Source: Chara braunii (lineage: Eukaryota; Streptophyta; Charophyceae; Charales; Characeae). From it: 21,043 bases of DNA. Below, one piece after another: positions 1 through 8,465 of this stretch (position 1 is its first letter; each line of letters starts with the position of its first letter). The position numbers and the translations under genes are program-made. The notes beneath the pieces were generated by a model. The model searched no databases. It worked only from the letters and a program-made list of their open reading frames with translations, and had not been told where the DNA came from. The stretch spans positions 2,738,274 through 2,759,316 of the forward strand of contig BFEA01000141.1 in the NCBI GenBank assembly GCA_003427395.1. Reading direction: 5' to 3'.

Positions 1-36
<36 letters not shown>
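1..36. repeat. (TG)n(AG)n compound microsatellite
   Basis: Eight TG units are followed directly by about ten AG units. The tract starts at the first base of the window, so its full length is unknown. Confidence 0.95.
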
Positions 37-60
37 TCGGTTTCCGTCCACCTCCTCGCA

Positions 61-226
61 ATCAATCGATCAATCAATTAATCGATTGGTTGATTGATTG
101 ATTGATTGAAAACAAAAACAAAACACAACAGCGGGCCGATACCCACTCGATTTTTCCAAACAGAAAACGAAAAATCACTCAATCAATCAATCAATCTATC
201 AATCGAATTGATTGACTGATTGATTG
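61..226. repeat. Paired ATTG/CAAT palindromic microsatellites
   Basis: Two blocks (about 61-108 and 177-226) each run from CAAT-type units into ATTG-type units, so each is self-complementary and could fold on itself. They are separated by about 70 bp of A-rich sequence. The second block leads into a GA tract. Confidence 0.8.
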
Positions 227-269
227 AAGAGAGCGAGCGAGAGAGAGAGATTGACCCCCCGCTGCTGCT

Positions 270-480
270 CCACCACAACTGCATCCTCCTCCCGTTCCTT
301 CCTCCTGCTCCTCGTTGCGCTGCTTCTGCTGCTCTTCCCCCCGTTCCTCCCCCCCTTCCTCCTCCCACTCCTCCCACTCCTCCCGCTCCCCCTCCCGCTC
401 CTAACCCTTCTTCTCCTCCCCCCGTACCGCCTCCCGCTCCTACTGCTCGTCGCCGATAGCCGTCATCGTCGTAGTCAAAA

Positions 481-521
<41 letters not shown>

Positions 522-575
522 CATCCGTTTTCGTTGTCGTCCTCCCTCCGCTTCCTCCACGCAGATGGCCTGCCT

Positions 576-664
<89 letters not shown>
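270..664. repeat. Pyrimidine-rich tract with (CT)n and (CT)n(CA)n
   Basis: At 270-460 the plus strand is nearly all C and T, with CTCC and CTGCT units. A pure CT run follows at about 484-519. A second CT run (about 579-626) passes without interruption into a CA run (627-664). All six frames give dipeptide or proline/leucine repeats, so this is not coding. Confidence 0.85.
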
Positions 665-666
<2 letters not shown>

Positions 667-798
667 TGAGCAAAATCGAATGAATCCTCTGCTAGAACAT
701 CGAAATATACACTACTCACCTGCACGCACCCCTCGCTGGCCTTTTTGAACGCGGCCCCGCAGGAAGATTCATTCGATTTTGCTCATCCTATCGATGGG
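665..798. repeat. Foldback module, copy 1 (inverted repeat)
   Basis: The left arm at 665-690 contains GAGCAAAATCGAATGAATC. The right arm at 762-787 is its near-perfect reverse complement and continues into CCTATCGATGG. The left arm also carries the family's inner block, a variant of GGAAATATACACT, near 700-712. The module starts exactly where the CA microsatellite ends. Copies 8805-8892, 9034-9190 and 10462-10567 have the same design. Confidence 0.75.
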
Positions 799-807
799 AG
801 TAATGTT

Positions 808-859
808 AGGCCGGTCGCGGGGTTGGAGTCCCATCGATAGGCCGGTCGCGGGGTTGGAG
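808..859. repeat. 31-bp tandem duplication next to foldback copy 1
   Basis: The 21-base string AGGCCGGTCGCGGGGTTGGA plus G occurs at 808-828 and again at 839-859. The second copy continues into the recurrent GGAGACTTACCTGTTGG module that precedes microsatellites elsewhere in the window. Confidence 0.8.
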
Positions 860-872
860 ACTTACCTGTTGG

Positions 873-873
873 G

Positions 874-954
<81 letters not shown>
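873..954. repeat. (CT)n(GT)n compound microsatellite
   Basis: A short CT run (about 873-888) is followed by about 33 GT units ending at 954. It lies directly after a GGAGACTTACCTGTTGG module. Confidence 0.95.
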
Positions 955-955
<1 letters not shown>

Positions 956-1058
956 CACAAGCAGAGATCCAGTTGGCAAACCACAGGCCCTTCGGGAGAA
1001 AGGCGACCCTCGGAGGCGGCCGGTACAACATCGAGATATACATTACCACACGCGCGTG

Positions 1059-1290
1059 TGTGTGTGTGCGCGCGTGCAAGGCTGTAAAACTCTCTCTCTC
1101 TCTCTCTCTCTCCCCCTCTCTCTCATCGCCGGACACAGACAACGAATCGTCGAACACCAGCGCATGGCCTGCCGTGTGTTGCTCGAAAGTAAACCCGCTC
1201 TCTCTCTCTCTCTCTCTCTCTCTCACAGTCGCACACAGAGAAAGAGTCGTGGCGGCGCGTGGTCTGCCGTGTGTTGGTTGAAAGTAAACC

Positions 1291-1346
<56 letters not shown>

Positions 1347-1481
1347 CTCTCCCTGTCACACATAAGCCCAGATCTGGTTGACACACACACACACAAAGAG
1401 CAATGCATATTTCGATGTTCCTCTCTCTCTCTCTCTCTGCCTACCTGCCCCATCTCCCCCCTTCGATTGCCCCCATCCACC

Positions 1482-1513
<32 letters not shown>

Positions 1514-1540
1514 GCTCTCGCTCTCTCTCACGAAATTCGA
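1059..1540. repeat. CT microsatellite cluster with a 95-bp duplication
   Basis: There are CT runs near 1090-1114, 1199-1222, 1293-1342, 1421-1438 and 1480-1530, with short GT and CA runs near 1059-1078 and 1381-1396. A spacer with the core CTGCCGTGTGTTG is present at 1165-1200 and repeated at 1260-1295. Each copy runs into its own CT tract, so a unit of spacer plus microsatellite was duplicated. Confidence 0.85.
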
Positions 1541-1611
1541 CTGACAGGCACAGGAAACCCCCATACACAAACCCGCCTATCCCCACGGCCCCTATGACCA
1601 CGTCACACTTC

Positions 1612-1613
<2 letters not shown>

Positions 1614-1652
<39 letters not shown>
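1614..1652. repeat. (GA)n microsatellite
   Basis: About 19 uninterrupted GA units, in the opposite strand sense to the CT tracts on either side. Confidence 0.95.
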
Positions 1653-1654
<2 letters not shown>

Positions 1655-1787
1655 GCGGCACAAAACATTTCGCGAAACACCCCAGCCATGAGTTGGATCC
1701 CATCCTTGCAATGCATCCGTACCAGACACTGGCCAATCGGACATTGCGCGCACACACACCAAAGAAAAAAAAACAGAAAAAAGAAAG

Positions 1788-1880
1788 TGTATATTTCCAT
1801 GTCCTAACGGTAGATTCATTCAATGAGCGTGAGACCAGCCGTGGGGTTGGAGACCTACCTGTTGGCCGATGCGTTGCTCG
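1788..1880. repeat. Foldback half-module plus GGAGAC module
   Basis: A single right arm (GTGTATATTTCCATG, then GGTAGATTCATTCAATGAGC) is followed by GGGGTTGGAGACCTACCTGT and TTGGCCGATG. The GAGC core is degenerate and no partner left arm lies nearby. A CT microsatellite follows at about 1897. Confidence 0.6.
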
Positions 1881-1892
1881 ACCAATCGATGG

Positions 1893-1896
<4 letters not shown>

Positions 1897-1944
<48 letters not shown>

Positions 1945-2383
1945 GCGCGCGCGCGTGCGCGGGATGAATGGAGTCGGGATTGGCGGGGTGGAGGATCGAC
2001 GGTAAGGGGGAAGATGCAACGGGTAGGCCGACAGAGCTGTTGGCCGGTGCGTTGCTCATCCTCTCTCTCTCTCCCTCTCTCTCTCTCTCTCGACAGATTG
2101 ATAGGATGAGCAAGGGACCGGCCAAGAGTGGTTGCGGCGCCTCAAGCAGGGATGCGAGGCGATTGGCGCGAAGTGAGTGCGACGGCTGAATTGGGAGGAC
2201 GCGGGGAATCGGGAATGGGGAGATCGGGATGGGGGATAGGCTGGTTTGTGTATGCCAGGTTTGCGTGTCGGGATCGGCCAGAGAGAGAGAGAGAGAGAGG
2301 GGTGAAGAAGGAGAACGTGCAAAGTGGGCACCTTCGTCGGCCATGGCGCTCAGCCGTGCTGGCGGTCGTCCTCCTCCGGCGAT

Positions 2384-2443
<60 letters not shown>
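1897..2443. repeat. CT and GA microsatellites with purine-rich spacer
   Basis: CT runs lie at about 1897-1942, 2059-2089 and 2386-2443, and a GA run at about 2281-2300. The spacer at 2190-2260 has repeated GGGAATCGGGA and GATCGGGATG units, which are the reverse-complement style of the TCCCGA repeats at 9480-9850. A CGATAGGATGAGCA-like remnant (TTGATAGGATGAGCAAGG) lies at about 2098-2115. Confidence 0.75.
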
Positions 2444-2444
<1 letters not shown>

Positions 2445-2449
2445 ACTGC

Positions 2450-2909
2450 ACTTTTCCCACGGCCCTCCCCTTTCGCACCGCTGCTACCCCCGCTCATCAC
2501 GCTGCACCGTTCCCACAGTGCTCCCATTTGGCAGCTGTTTCGCACCGCCTGCGCCTCACCTGACCCGTCGGCCCCTTCTCGCCTGCCTCCTGCCATTTCA
2601 GCCCCCCACGGCCGCGTCGCGCCGTTTCGTTGGCCTCCCCACCCAGCCCCCCTCGCACCGTTTCGTAGCACCTATCTTTGCTATAATAAAAAACTTGAGT
2701 AGATATGAATTTTGTGATCAAGCGGGTAAACCACATGCCAAATTGGCCTGGGTGAACTTGGATATTGCAAAGATTCTTAAAAAATTTAATCAGATTCTAC
2801 AAGGCAACTGTCGTGCGCCGTGCTGCTCGGCCGCTCCCCGCTCCGCCCGTGTGGGCCCGTTATGCCCGCCCCTGCACCGGTTCACCGGTCCAGGTCGGCC
2901 TCCCGTGCC
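2450..2909. other. GC-rich region without a recognisable gene
   Basis: From 2450 to about 2670 the plus strand is C-rich with repeated GCACCGTTTCG-like units. An AT-rich patch follows (about 2670-2810), then GC-rich sequence resumes. Open frames run through it, but they are proline/arginine/serine-rich low-complexity translations in several frames at once, so I do not call a gene. Confidence 0.5.
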
Positions 2910-3029
2910 GCGGTCCCACTGCCCAGTCCCCACCTCCTGCCGGTACTGGCCCGCTACCACGAATTTCACTGGGGCCGCGACCGGGCATGTCGTCGGGCCC
3001 TTTGCTTGCTTTAGTAAGTATAGAGAAGA
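2910..3029. repeat. GC-rich dispersed repeat, copy A
   Basis: This block matches 11114-11234 in order and spacing. Shared segments are GCGGTCCCACTGCCCAGT, GAATTTC-CTGG, GGGCATGTCGT-GGGCCCT and TTTAGTA-GTATAGAGAAG. Similarity stops right after GTATAGAGAAG in both copies, which marks a likely element end. A hairpin with arms about 2971-2981 and 2989-3000 encloses GGGCAT. No coding function is visible. Confidence 0.75.
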
Positions 3030-4230
3030 AACTAGGATTACCTGCGGTTTTCACGTTTGGTTGAGGTCATCCTAGTCGAGTGTTTTGTACTAAGCAGATT
3101 AGCGCCTTAAGAGACGAACGACGTCTGCATTCAATAGGCGTTTTAACCATGCGTACCTATACTACAGCGATACGAGCAAACACCCTCGACTAACCTACCT
3201 CTGCGATTGCATGTAAAAGCTTTCGCATGTGGGTCAGTAGCTCGGTAGGGATACGCCCCTAAGGGTGGTGACATCTCCTTAGGGAAAGTAAGTTGTGCCT
3301 TGCGGGAGCCTATCCTGTCGTAGGGGGTTCTGAGAGGTACAGCTGGCGCACTCGGTCAGAGCAACAAAAACGACAACGCACCCCCACCAATCTTAGCGGC
3401 TCGCAGGTTTTCTTATGCGTTGTTTCCAAGTTCTCTCTCATTTTGTTTTGTTTAACTCCTACGTGATATGGCAGGGACGGCTCTCGCCTTCTGCAAAAAA
3501 GGCGGGAGCCGATGCGCTCAACACCGGCAAGGCCAAACTCAGTCACTACTACCCCAAGATAGTCTGCCCTTGTACTCACCTCTTGAGTGCGTTAGAAAGC
3601 GAAGACTACGTCTTGATGCATTGACAATCTCATGGTCATACAAAACTTCAAAATGTCTGCCACAAAGATAATGTTTCCAATATTTCAATGCCATGTAGAG
3701 TGCAGAAAACTCTCACTTAATGTTGAGTTGGCTAGCTTTTGAGGCATCGTCTTGGACATGTACTCAACATGCCTCAACTTTTCCCCCTCCAATTGCTGCT
3801 CCATCATTTCACAATCACAGTAGTCTTATCAAGTGGCCGCTTTTAGGGATCCTCGTCGTTATACTTATTCTTAACTCCCTCATCGTTTTTTTTTGTTTTT
3901 TTTTTTTTCCCCAAACAAAACACAACCCCTTCTATTCTGGGGGGCCTCAGTCCCGTTGCTTATCACCGACAAGCATGTATCCACAACATAGAAGAGGGGG
4001 GTGAGTGGGGAGGGGGAAGGGGAAAGAGAAAAGAACAGTTTTACACTTGCATCCCTAGTCACTTGCCCAAGGGGGGGGCTGCTACAACCCACACCCCTCT
4101 CCAGACCCTGACTCTTATTCAGGGGTTCCCCTGCTGATCGGGAGGCTTACTAACAACACCCAGTCACACAACAGGGGAATCCCCAAAAGGGCCAGGTGCC
4201 GAAAGAGGGGGGGGGGCGGTCCTAACAGTT
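3030..4230. other. Unannotated stretch with a hairpin and homopolymer runs
   Basis: I see no convincing gene. A stem-loop lies at 3479-3510 (12-bp arms, one G-T pair, 8-nt loop). There is an interrupted T run at 3886-3908. G runs occur near 4070-4078 and 4206-4216. The only open frames are short. The sequence could belong to the organelle-like block that follows, but nothing here proves it. Confidence 0.5.
3479..3510. other. Strong stem-loop
   Basis: GGCTCTCGCCTT at 3479-3490 pairs with AAGGCGGGAGCC at 3499-3510 around the 8-nt loop CTGCAAAA. One of twelve pairs is G-T. It has the shape of an organellar or bacterial 3'-end hairpin, but no adjacent gene supports that role. Confidence 0.6.
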
Positions 4231-4923
4231 GGTTTATTTGGTGTCCACTCTATGAACTGGTAACAAGTTTGGCTTAAAAGGTGTGGGACGTTTGTTATAA
4301 TGACCCTGAAAATACCATGAAAATTAAAGCTTTGTTCACCGCTTCTCTCCTCGGCCAATAAATTTCTTCCGTATGACTCGGTCGCCTTGCCAATTATTGA
4401 ATATAACATCCATCGACTTTTGTACGACTCCACATACAAATATCCAAGATTAATAATTGTCGCCTTCGTTTGGTTGTTGCTAACGGAATATTTCATAACA
4501 TTTTGCACCTCCAACATTGTATTCCTATATACAAGTTCCAACTCAATAGTTTCCATCATTTGTATTTAAGAAGTGACATGGCAATTTCATCCAATAGCAA
4601 GTCAAAGACATGACCAGTAGATGTGTCGGCAATTGGAATTCAAAGTACATCTAGAGTCTCCTCATCTAAGTTTCTGCCAATGCCAATTGATCGCACTCTC
4701 CCTTAAGTTGGGGATCTACCTGATGTTGTATTTAACAATCTCATGTATCAATGTGTCTCGATTAGACGACCATAAATTTGCGAGGATGTTCATTTGCTCT
4801 GTTTCAATCCATGATAGAGTTTTCAAGCGCTCTGTTTCAAACCTTCAGACAACATTCATTCACTTTGTTTCAACTCGTTCAAAGCACGTGTTCGAAAGGT
4901 CAGATAAATGTGTTAATTGTTCA

Positions 4924-5250
4924 TCAAATAAATTGTTGATGACAATTTTTTGTTAATGCAGTCTTCAAAGCTTCAATTTCCAACAATTTATTGCGCAACA
5001 AACCCAACAACTCATCCAGACTCCAACGAAGGCCCTCGCTATCACTTAAGTACCTACCATATAACCTCTTTGTTTCATCATCACTTGGAACCTGAACTAA
5101 AACACCATATTTCATGATAGGATCTGACTCATACCGACCCTGTTCACTAACATGATGTTTTGCCTCGATGGTACATCTAAACCACTCACAATCTTCAAGA
5201 TATTCAAAGGCTCTCGAACCCAGTACGTAACGCTCATACGCAACCTCCAA
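4924..5250 (-). CDS. Hypothetical protein fragment, unknown family
   Basis: A minus-strand frame of about 108 codons is open here and extends roughly 10 codons further upstream without an ATG, so the listed start (a TTG at 5250) is arbitrary. The translation has ordinary amino-acid composition: an acidic, Trp/Tyr-containing first half, and a C-terminal leucine-rich stretch (near LLGLLRNKLLEIEALKTAL) that could form a helix or short coiled coil. I do not recognise a family. It lies within the lower-GC block, on the same strand as the cox1 and intron remnants, so it may be an organellar ORF piece, an exon or chance. No ribosome-binding or splice signal decides the matter. Confidence 0.3.
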   Translation of the reverse strand: MEVAYERYVLGSRAFEYLEDCEWFRCTIEAKHHVSEQGRYESDPIMKYGVLVQVPSDDETKRLYGRYLSDSEGLRWSLDELLGLLRNKLLEIEALKTALTKNCHQQFI

Positions 5251-5279
5251 ATTGTTTTCTACGACGACACCTCGACATC

Positions 5280-5536
5280 AGCACACGGTCATGACTCTCC
5301 AACATAATGAAAGAATGATGATTTTTTAGTTTATATATCATTTTCGTCATTTAATTACTCGAATAGTCAAATTACTCTCCTATCGTATAATGAGACATTT
5401 CTTCAAATTAGTTTGGAAAAAGATTGTCCTTACTTTTCATACAATTGTTACAACATTTTTGTTGTTTTTGCTGTACATCGCAGTCACTCCGTTAATAATA
5501 GGTTTTTTCACAAATTTATTATTCATTCTAATTTAG
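5280..5536. other. AT-rich intergenic stretch
   Basis: No open frame of useful length. It is AT-rich with T runs on the plus strand and ends in TTCATTCTAATTTAG, which could serve as a 3' splice acceptor for the open frame that follows. Confidence 0.4.
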
Positions 5537-6208
5537 GATTCATTTACACCGTTGTTTCAAAATGTTTTTGAAGATGGTACCCTTGAATTATATTGTTTAA
5601 GTGGATTATCCACTCGTTTACAAAACATTTTAATTTCACAATCTTATCAAGTTGGACGAGGCCAAGGGTGTGAGTTACACGAGTGTGGTATGCTTAGTAA
5701 TAGGTCATGCCTAAAAGCAGCACACGAAAGTAAAAGAACGGCCTCAAGAAAGGTTACGATAATGGACTTGATACGTGAAGCCGATCCCATTCCAAGCCAT
5801 ATGTTACTGACCATGTCTCAAGCAGGGGGAGGCATATACGTGGATAGTACTCCGCGATTGAATTCGTGCTCGATGTCAATAGCTAGCCCGAGAATTGAGA
5901 ATCCACGCGACACTAGATTGCCTAACAAGGTACTCACGCAAGGACCTAAACCTCCAGAAGACTATTCAATTAAACCACCAGTACCTACCACATTTTTCGT
6001 ACCCCCCGACCTTGAGAGGCATGTCGATTCGACTTCCGCATTAATAACCTCCCCAACCGGTAGGCACTGGTCGTTTAAATTCGAGATCGTGGGAACTGAG
6101 GAAATAACTCCAGCGAATGTAATACATCCTTCGGTTCCAATGCGTGAGAAACGCGAAGCATTTGCTCTTCGGACCTTGTCATATTCACGAATAGTTGTTT
6201 CTCTTTAG
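5537..6208 (+). CDS. Hypothetical protein or exon, unknown family
   Basis: The frame is open from 5537, just after an in-frame TAG at 5534-5536, to TAG at 6206-6208, about 223 codons. That is unusually long for chance in AT-rich DNA, and the minus strand here is interrupted by stops. There is no ATG before 5690, so either translation starts at 5690 (about 172 aa) or 5537 is an exon edge after the AG of TTCTAATTTAG. The first half is mixed and slightly basic. The middle, from about 5940, is proline-rich (GPKPPEDYSIKPPVP). No signal peptide, membrane segment or known catalytic motif is visible. It lies downstream of the minus-strand intron remnant but on the other strand. I do not recognise it. 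Confidence 0.35.
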   Translation, partial: DSFTPLFQNVFEDGTLELYCLSGLSTRLQNILISQSYQVGRGQGCELHECGMLSNRSCLKAAHESKRTASRKVTIMDLIREADPIPSHMLLTMSQAGGGIYVDSTPRLNSCSMSIASPRIENPRDTRLPNKVLTQGPKPPEDYSIKPPVPTTFFVPPDLERHVDSTSALITSPTGRHWSFKFEIVGTEEITPANVIHPSVPMREKREAFALRTLSYSRIVVSL

Positions 6209-6245
6209 TGGTCGAGTTCGTTAAGGTATATATTTTATAGGAGGG

Positions 6246-6712
6246 GACCAAGGCCAAAGGGCCGCCGCTTGACGACACCTATGGTTGCCTCTTCAATCTC
6301 TCCGTGTGGCATATGAAAAAGCTTGTAGTCCACAGCGAATTAGTTTGAGAATCCGGATTGTTCGCCGGATGATCTTATACAAAGTTTCATGATTTACGGC
6401 TCCAAGGCCTTCGGCCTCTAGGGAACCTTCAATATACCACTGCACACCATGGGTGCAGACCCATAGGCTGGACCCATTGTGATAGGAACCCTTGAGCGCC
6501 TAGAATAACTCTTCGAGCCTTTTGAAGAACAACGAAATCATCGTCATATCTTACTAGGATAACTCGGCCTTCGGTCGCCTGTTGTTGAGCCCACTAATTT
6601 AAAGCATTCTCCATTCCACGCAAAGCAATATTGGCCAGTAAAGGCGGTAGAACTTAAGGTTCGCCGGATTTATATATACTTATAGGCGGACGAAGGCCGA
6701 AACCAGGCCTTC
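6246..6712. repeat. Four GGCC mini-hairpins
   Basis: Short GC-rich hairpins stand out in lower-GC sequence: GGCC-AAAG-GGCC (6252-6263), AGGCC-TTC-GGCCT (6405-6417), CGGCC-TTC-GGTCG (6565-6577, one G-T pair) and GAAGGCC-GAAACCA-GGCCTTC (6692-6712). The last two lie inside the decayed reverse transcriptase. They resemble the mobile GC clusters and double-hairpin elements known from fungal and algal mitochondrial DNA. Confidence 0.55.
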
Positions 6713-6900
6713 ATTTGAGCTAGTCTATGGGGTTACTACATAGAATTCCAGCCTGACGGTTTCCTGGAAGTGTCTTTTCCACTCATTGATTTTTCCCAAT
6801 CTTCTACAGTTTGGTAACGATTCCAAGCAGAATTTTGTTTGGTTTCGCACTGAAACATTTACCTAGATCCCTTCCAGCCATCTTGAATACTTTAGCTCTA
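6448..6900 (-). pseudogene. Decayed group II intron reverse transcriptase/maturase
   Basis: Reading the minus strand, RT palm blocks appear in the correct order but in shifted frames. A block-A-like DLGKCF sequence lies near 6869, where the family has D-I-x-K-C-F-D. QMKAWF lies near 6717 (family (I)KAWL). GEP-stop-VLPPLLANIALRGME runs from 6665 (family GTPQGG-SPLLANIALHGME). The active-site block RYDDDFVVLQ lies at about 6522-6551 (family RYADDFVVL) and is followed by FLSQWVQPMGL. In the third and fourth blocks, TAA (6654-6656) replaces Gln of TPQ, two residues are missing, and TAG lies at 6594-6596. At least one frame change separates KAWF from PLLANI. No maturase X or HNH endonuclease domain was found downstream. 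It lies about 1.6 kb inside the putative intron that begins at 8464, where an intron ORF is expected. Confidence 0.7.
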
Positions 6901-7519
6901 GTTCCAAGTTTTTATTTTGGTGAGTACATTTTGGCCAGATAGTGACGTAACATAGTGGAATAATACCACATGATACGATGTCTGTTCAATGGGCATCATA
7001 ACCACTCGTTCAATCCTCTTGAATAACATTTATCGTGAGGAAAGTGCATCTATCCAAAATATGGTTGTAACTCGTTAGGAAAACTGATGTAAAATACCAT
7101 TGTATGCGAGGAGTGAAAGACTTACAGCTTCTCTTTTTGTTTGTATAGGTCTCATAAATATACCAATAATGAAATTCTCTGTAAATTGGTGGAACACTTT
7201 GCATCAACCTTTCATGCCTTTTGCCCCATAGGCGCGTGAGCGCTTATAGAAAAACTGGCTCATAACGGTGGAACCGTTAGTTCTTATTTATACAAACAAA
7301 GAACCATGGACTATTTGATAGATGGTCTTCGGTGGCTCTCTTTTCTTAGTAATACTAACATTCATCATGTTGAGGAGCGTCAGGTCCAGTCAATATTTCA
7401 TACTCTGGAGTATATCAATGGTGGTTCACTATAGGTATGCGTACAAATTTGGATTTATATAGGGGAGCTCTCTTCTTGTTATTCTTATCTACTTTTGCTA
7501 AAAGACAAGGAACAACACC

Positions 7520-7718
7520 CCAAATTGAAATATGAGCCGAAAAATCTCACAAGTCTAAATCTCGTGCTATTGTTTATTAATGGTTTTATAAACAATTTCC
7601 CATCAATCATACAAATGTTGATAAATTTGTGTATCAATTGTTGTACCGTTCAATTCTCTAAAATCAAAGGCTCGAAGAGGGAAGCTTGTGAGATTTTTCG
7701 GTTCATATTTTAATTTGG
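7520..7718. repeat. 199-bp element with 34-bp terminal inverted repeats
   Basis: The arm at 7520-7553 (CCAAATTGAAATATGAGCCG, then AAAAATCTCACAAG) and the reverse complement of 7685-7718 differ at only 2 of 34 positions. The arms enclose about 131 AT-rich bases without a gene. The flanks are GACAAGGAACAACAC and AGTTTTTTTGT, with no obvious target-site duplication. It could be a MITE-like insertion in the intron remnant or an intron secondary-structure element. Confidence 0.7.
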
Positions 7719-8465
7719 AGTTTTTTTGTACCATACTTTGATCTGCCTCGATGTTGTTGATTAGGAATTCCTTGTAAGTCTTTTATTCCTCGAATACAAT
7801 GGTATTTTACATCAGGCCAAATTTCGACTCTACGTTCCCGAACCATAACAATAGAGTGCTCTTGCTTCCAGAAATCCGGTTATGGAGAGGTCACACCCTC
7901 TGCACTCGACTCGTAAATGTCATCGTTCAGTTCCCCTCCTATGGCGGGCTCTATCGACCTTCTCATTATCATTATCGAGGGACGCCAATCCCGTGATTGC
8001 ATATTCGCCAGTGCCGAAGGCGCCCTTGTTGGTGGTGAATGCTCGTGTAGTGTATTCTTCGTGCCTTATTGAGGCCAAAGGTGCGTTACGGATTGCCTGT
8101 ATCGCTCTGATATTATATGCACCACCAAAACCATTCCTAAGTGTCCAAGTCATTACTCGTTCACTTAGACAATCATGTCGTTCAACCACTACATACTCGC
8201 GTTCGTTATCCTTATTCGTTTCGACTTTTTCTCCCAAGCCGTCCTTGGAGGTGCGAACCTGTTGGTGCTCAGTTTGACCAAGTGCTTTTTCACGCGCATT
8301 TCGACAACGCTACCCGTGGTTGATTTACTCCATAATAAACACAAGAAGGAGACCAGACGTCCACTTTTTTGCGTCTTGATTGCATGTCCAACATGTCTTG
8401 TTGCACTTCGTGCTTGCCTTCGTTCGGCGTCCGATATTGATGAAAGACACCTTACACGGCGCACC

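Larger units (their letters stand above)
6293..8464 (-). other. Group II intron remnant in cox1
   Basis: On the minus strand the cox1-like exon ends ...GTTTATG at 8465 and the next bases, GTGCG at 8464-8460, match the group II intron 5' consensus GUGYG. About 1.6 kb further on lies the decayed intron-type reverse transcriptase, giving the layout of an ORF-bearing group II intron (RNA domains I-III first, ORF in domain IV). I could not identify domain V, the branch-point A or the 3' exon, so the lower boundary given here is arbitrary and the intron may be truncated. Order and strand agree with the exon, which supports one co-inserted organellar segment. Confidence 0.5.

Noticed and set aside
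183-2700. Many overlapping open frames of 60-280 codons on both strands
   Set aside because: Their translations are dipeptide runs (Ser-Leu, Arg-Glu, Cys-Val, His-Thr) produced by CT/GA and CA/GT microsatellites, open in several frames at once.
2518-3075. 185-codon plus-strand frame
   Set aside because: GC-rich, proline/arginine/serine-rich, overlapped by other frames of similar length, and partly made of the dispersed repeat. No domain seen.
3228-3340. tRNA-like A box (GTAGCTCGGTAGG) with a GGGTTCTGAGAGG downstream, possible SINE
   Set aside because: Spacing of about 85 bp is too long for a tRNA, the B box is poor, no cloverleaf folds by eye, and no tail or target duplication is visible.
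4164-4559. 131-codon minus-strand frame
   Set aside because: It runs into G-run low-complexity sequence at its C-terminus, has no recognised motif and no initiation or splice support.
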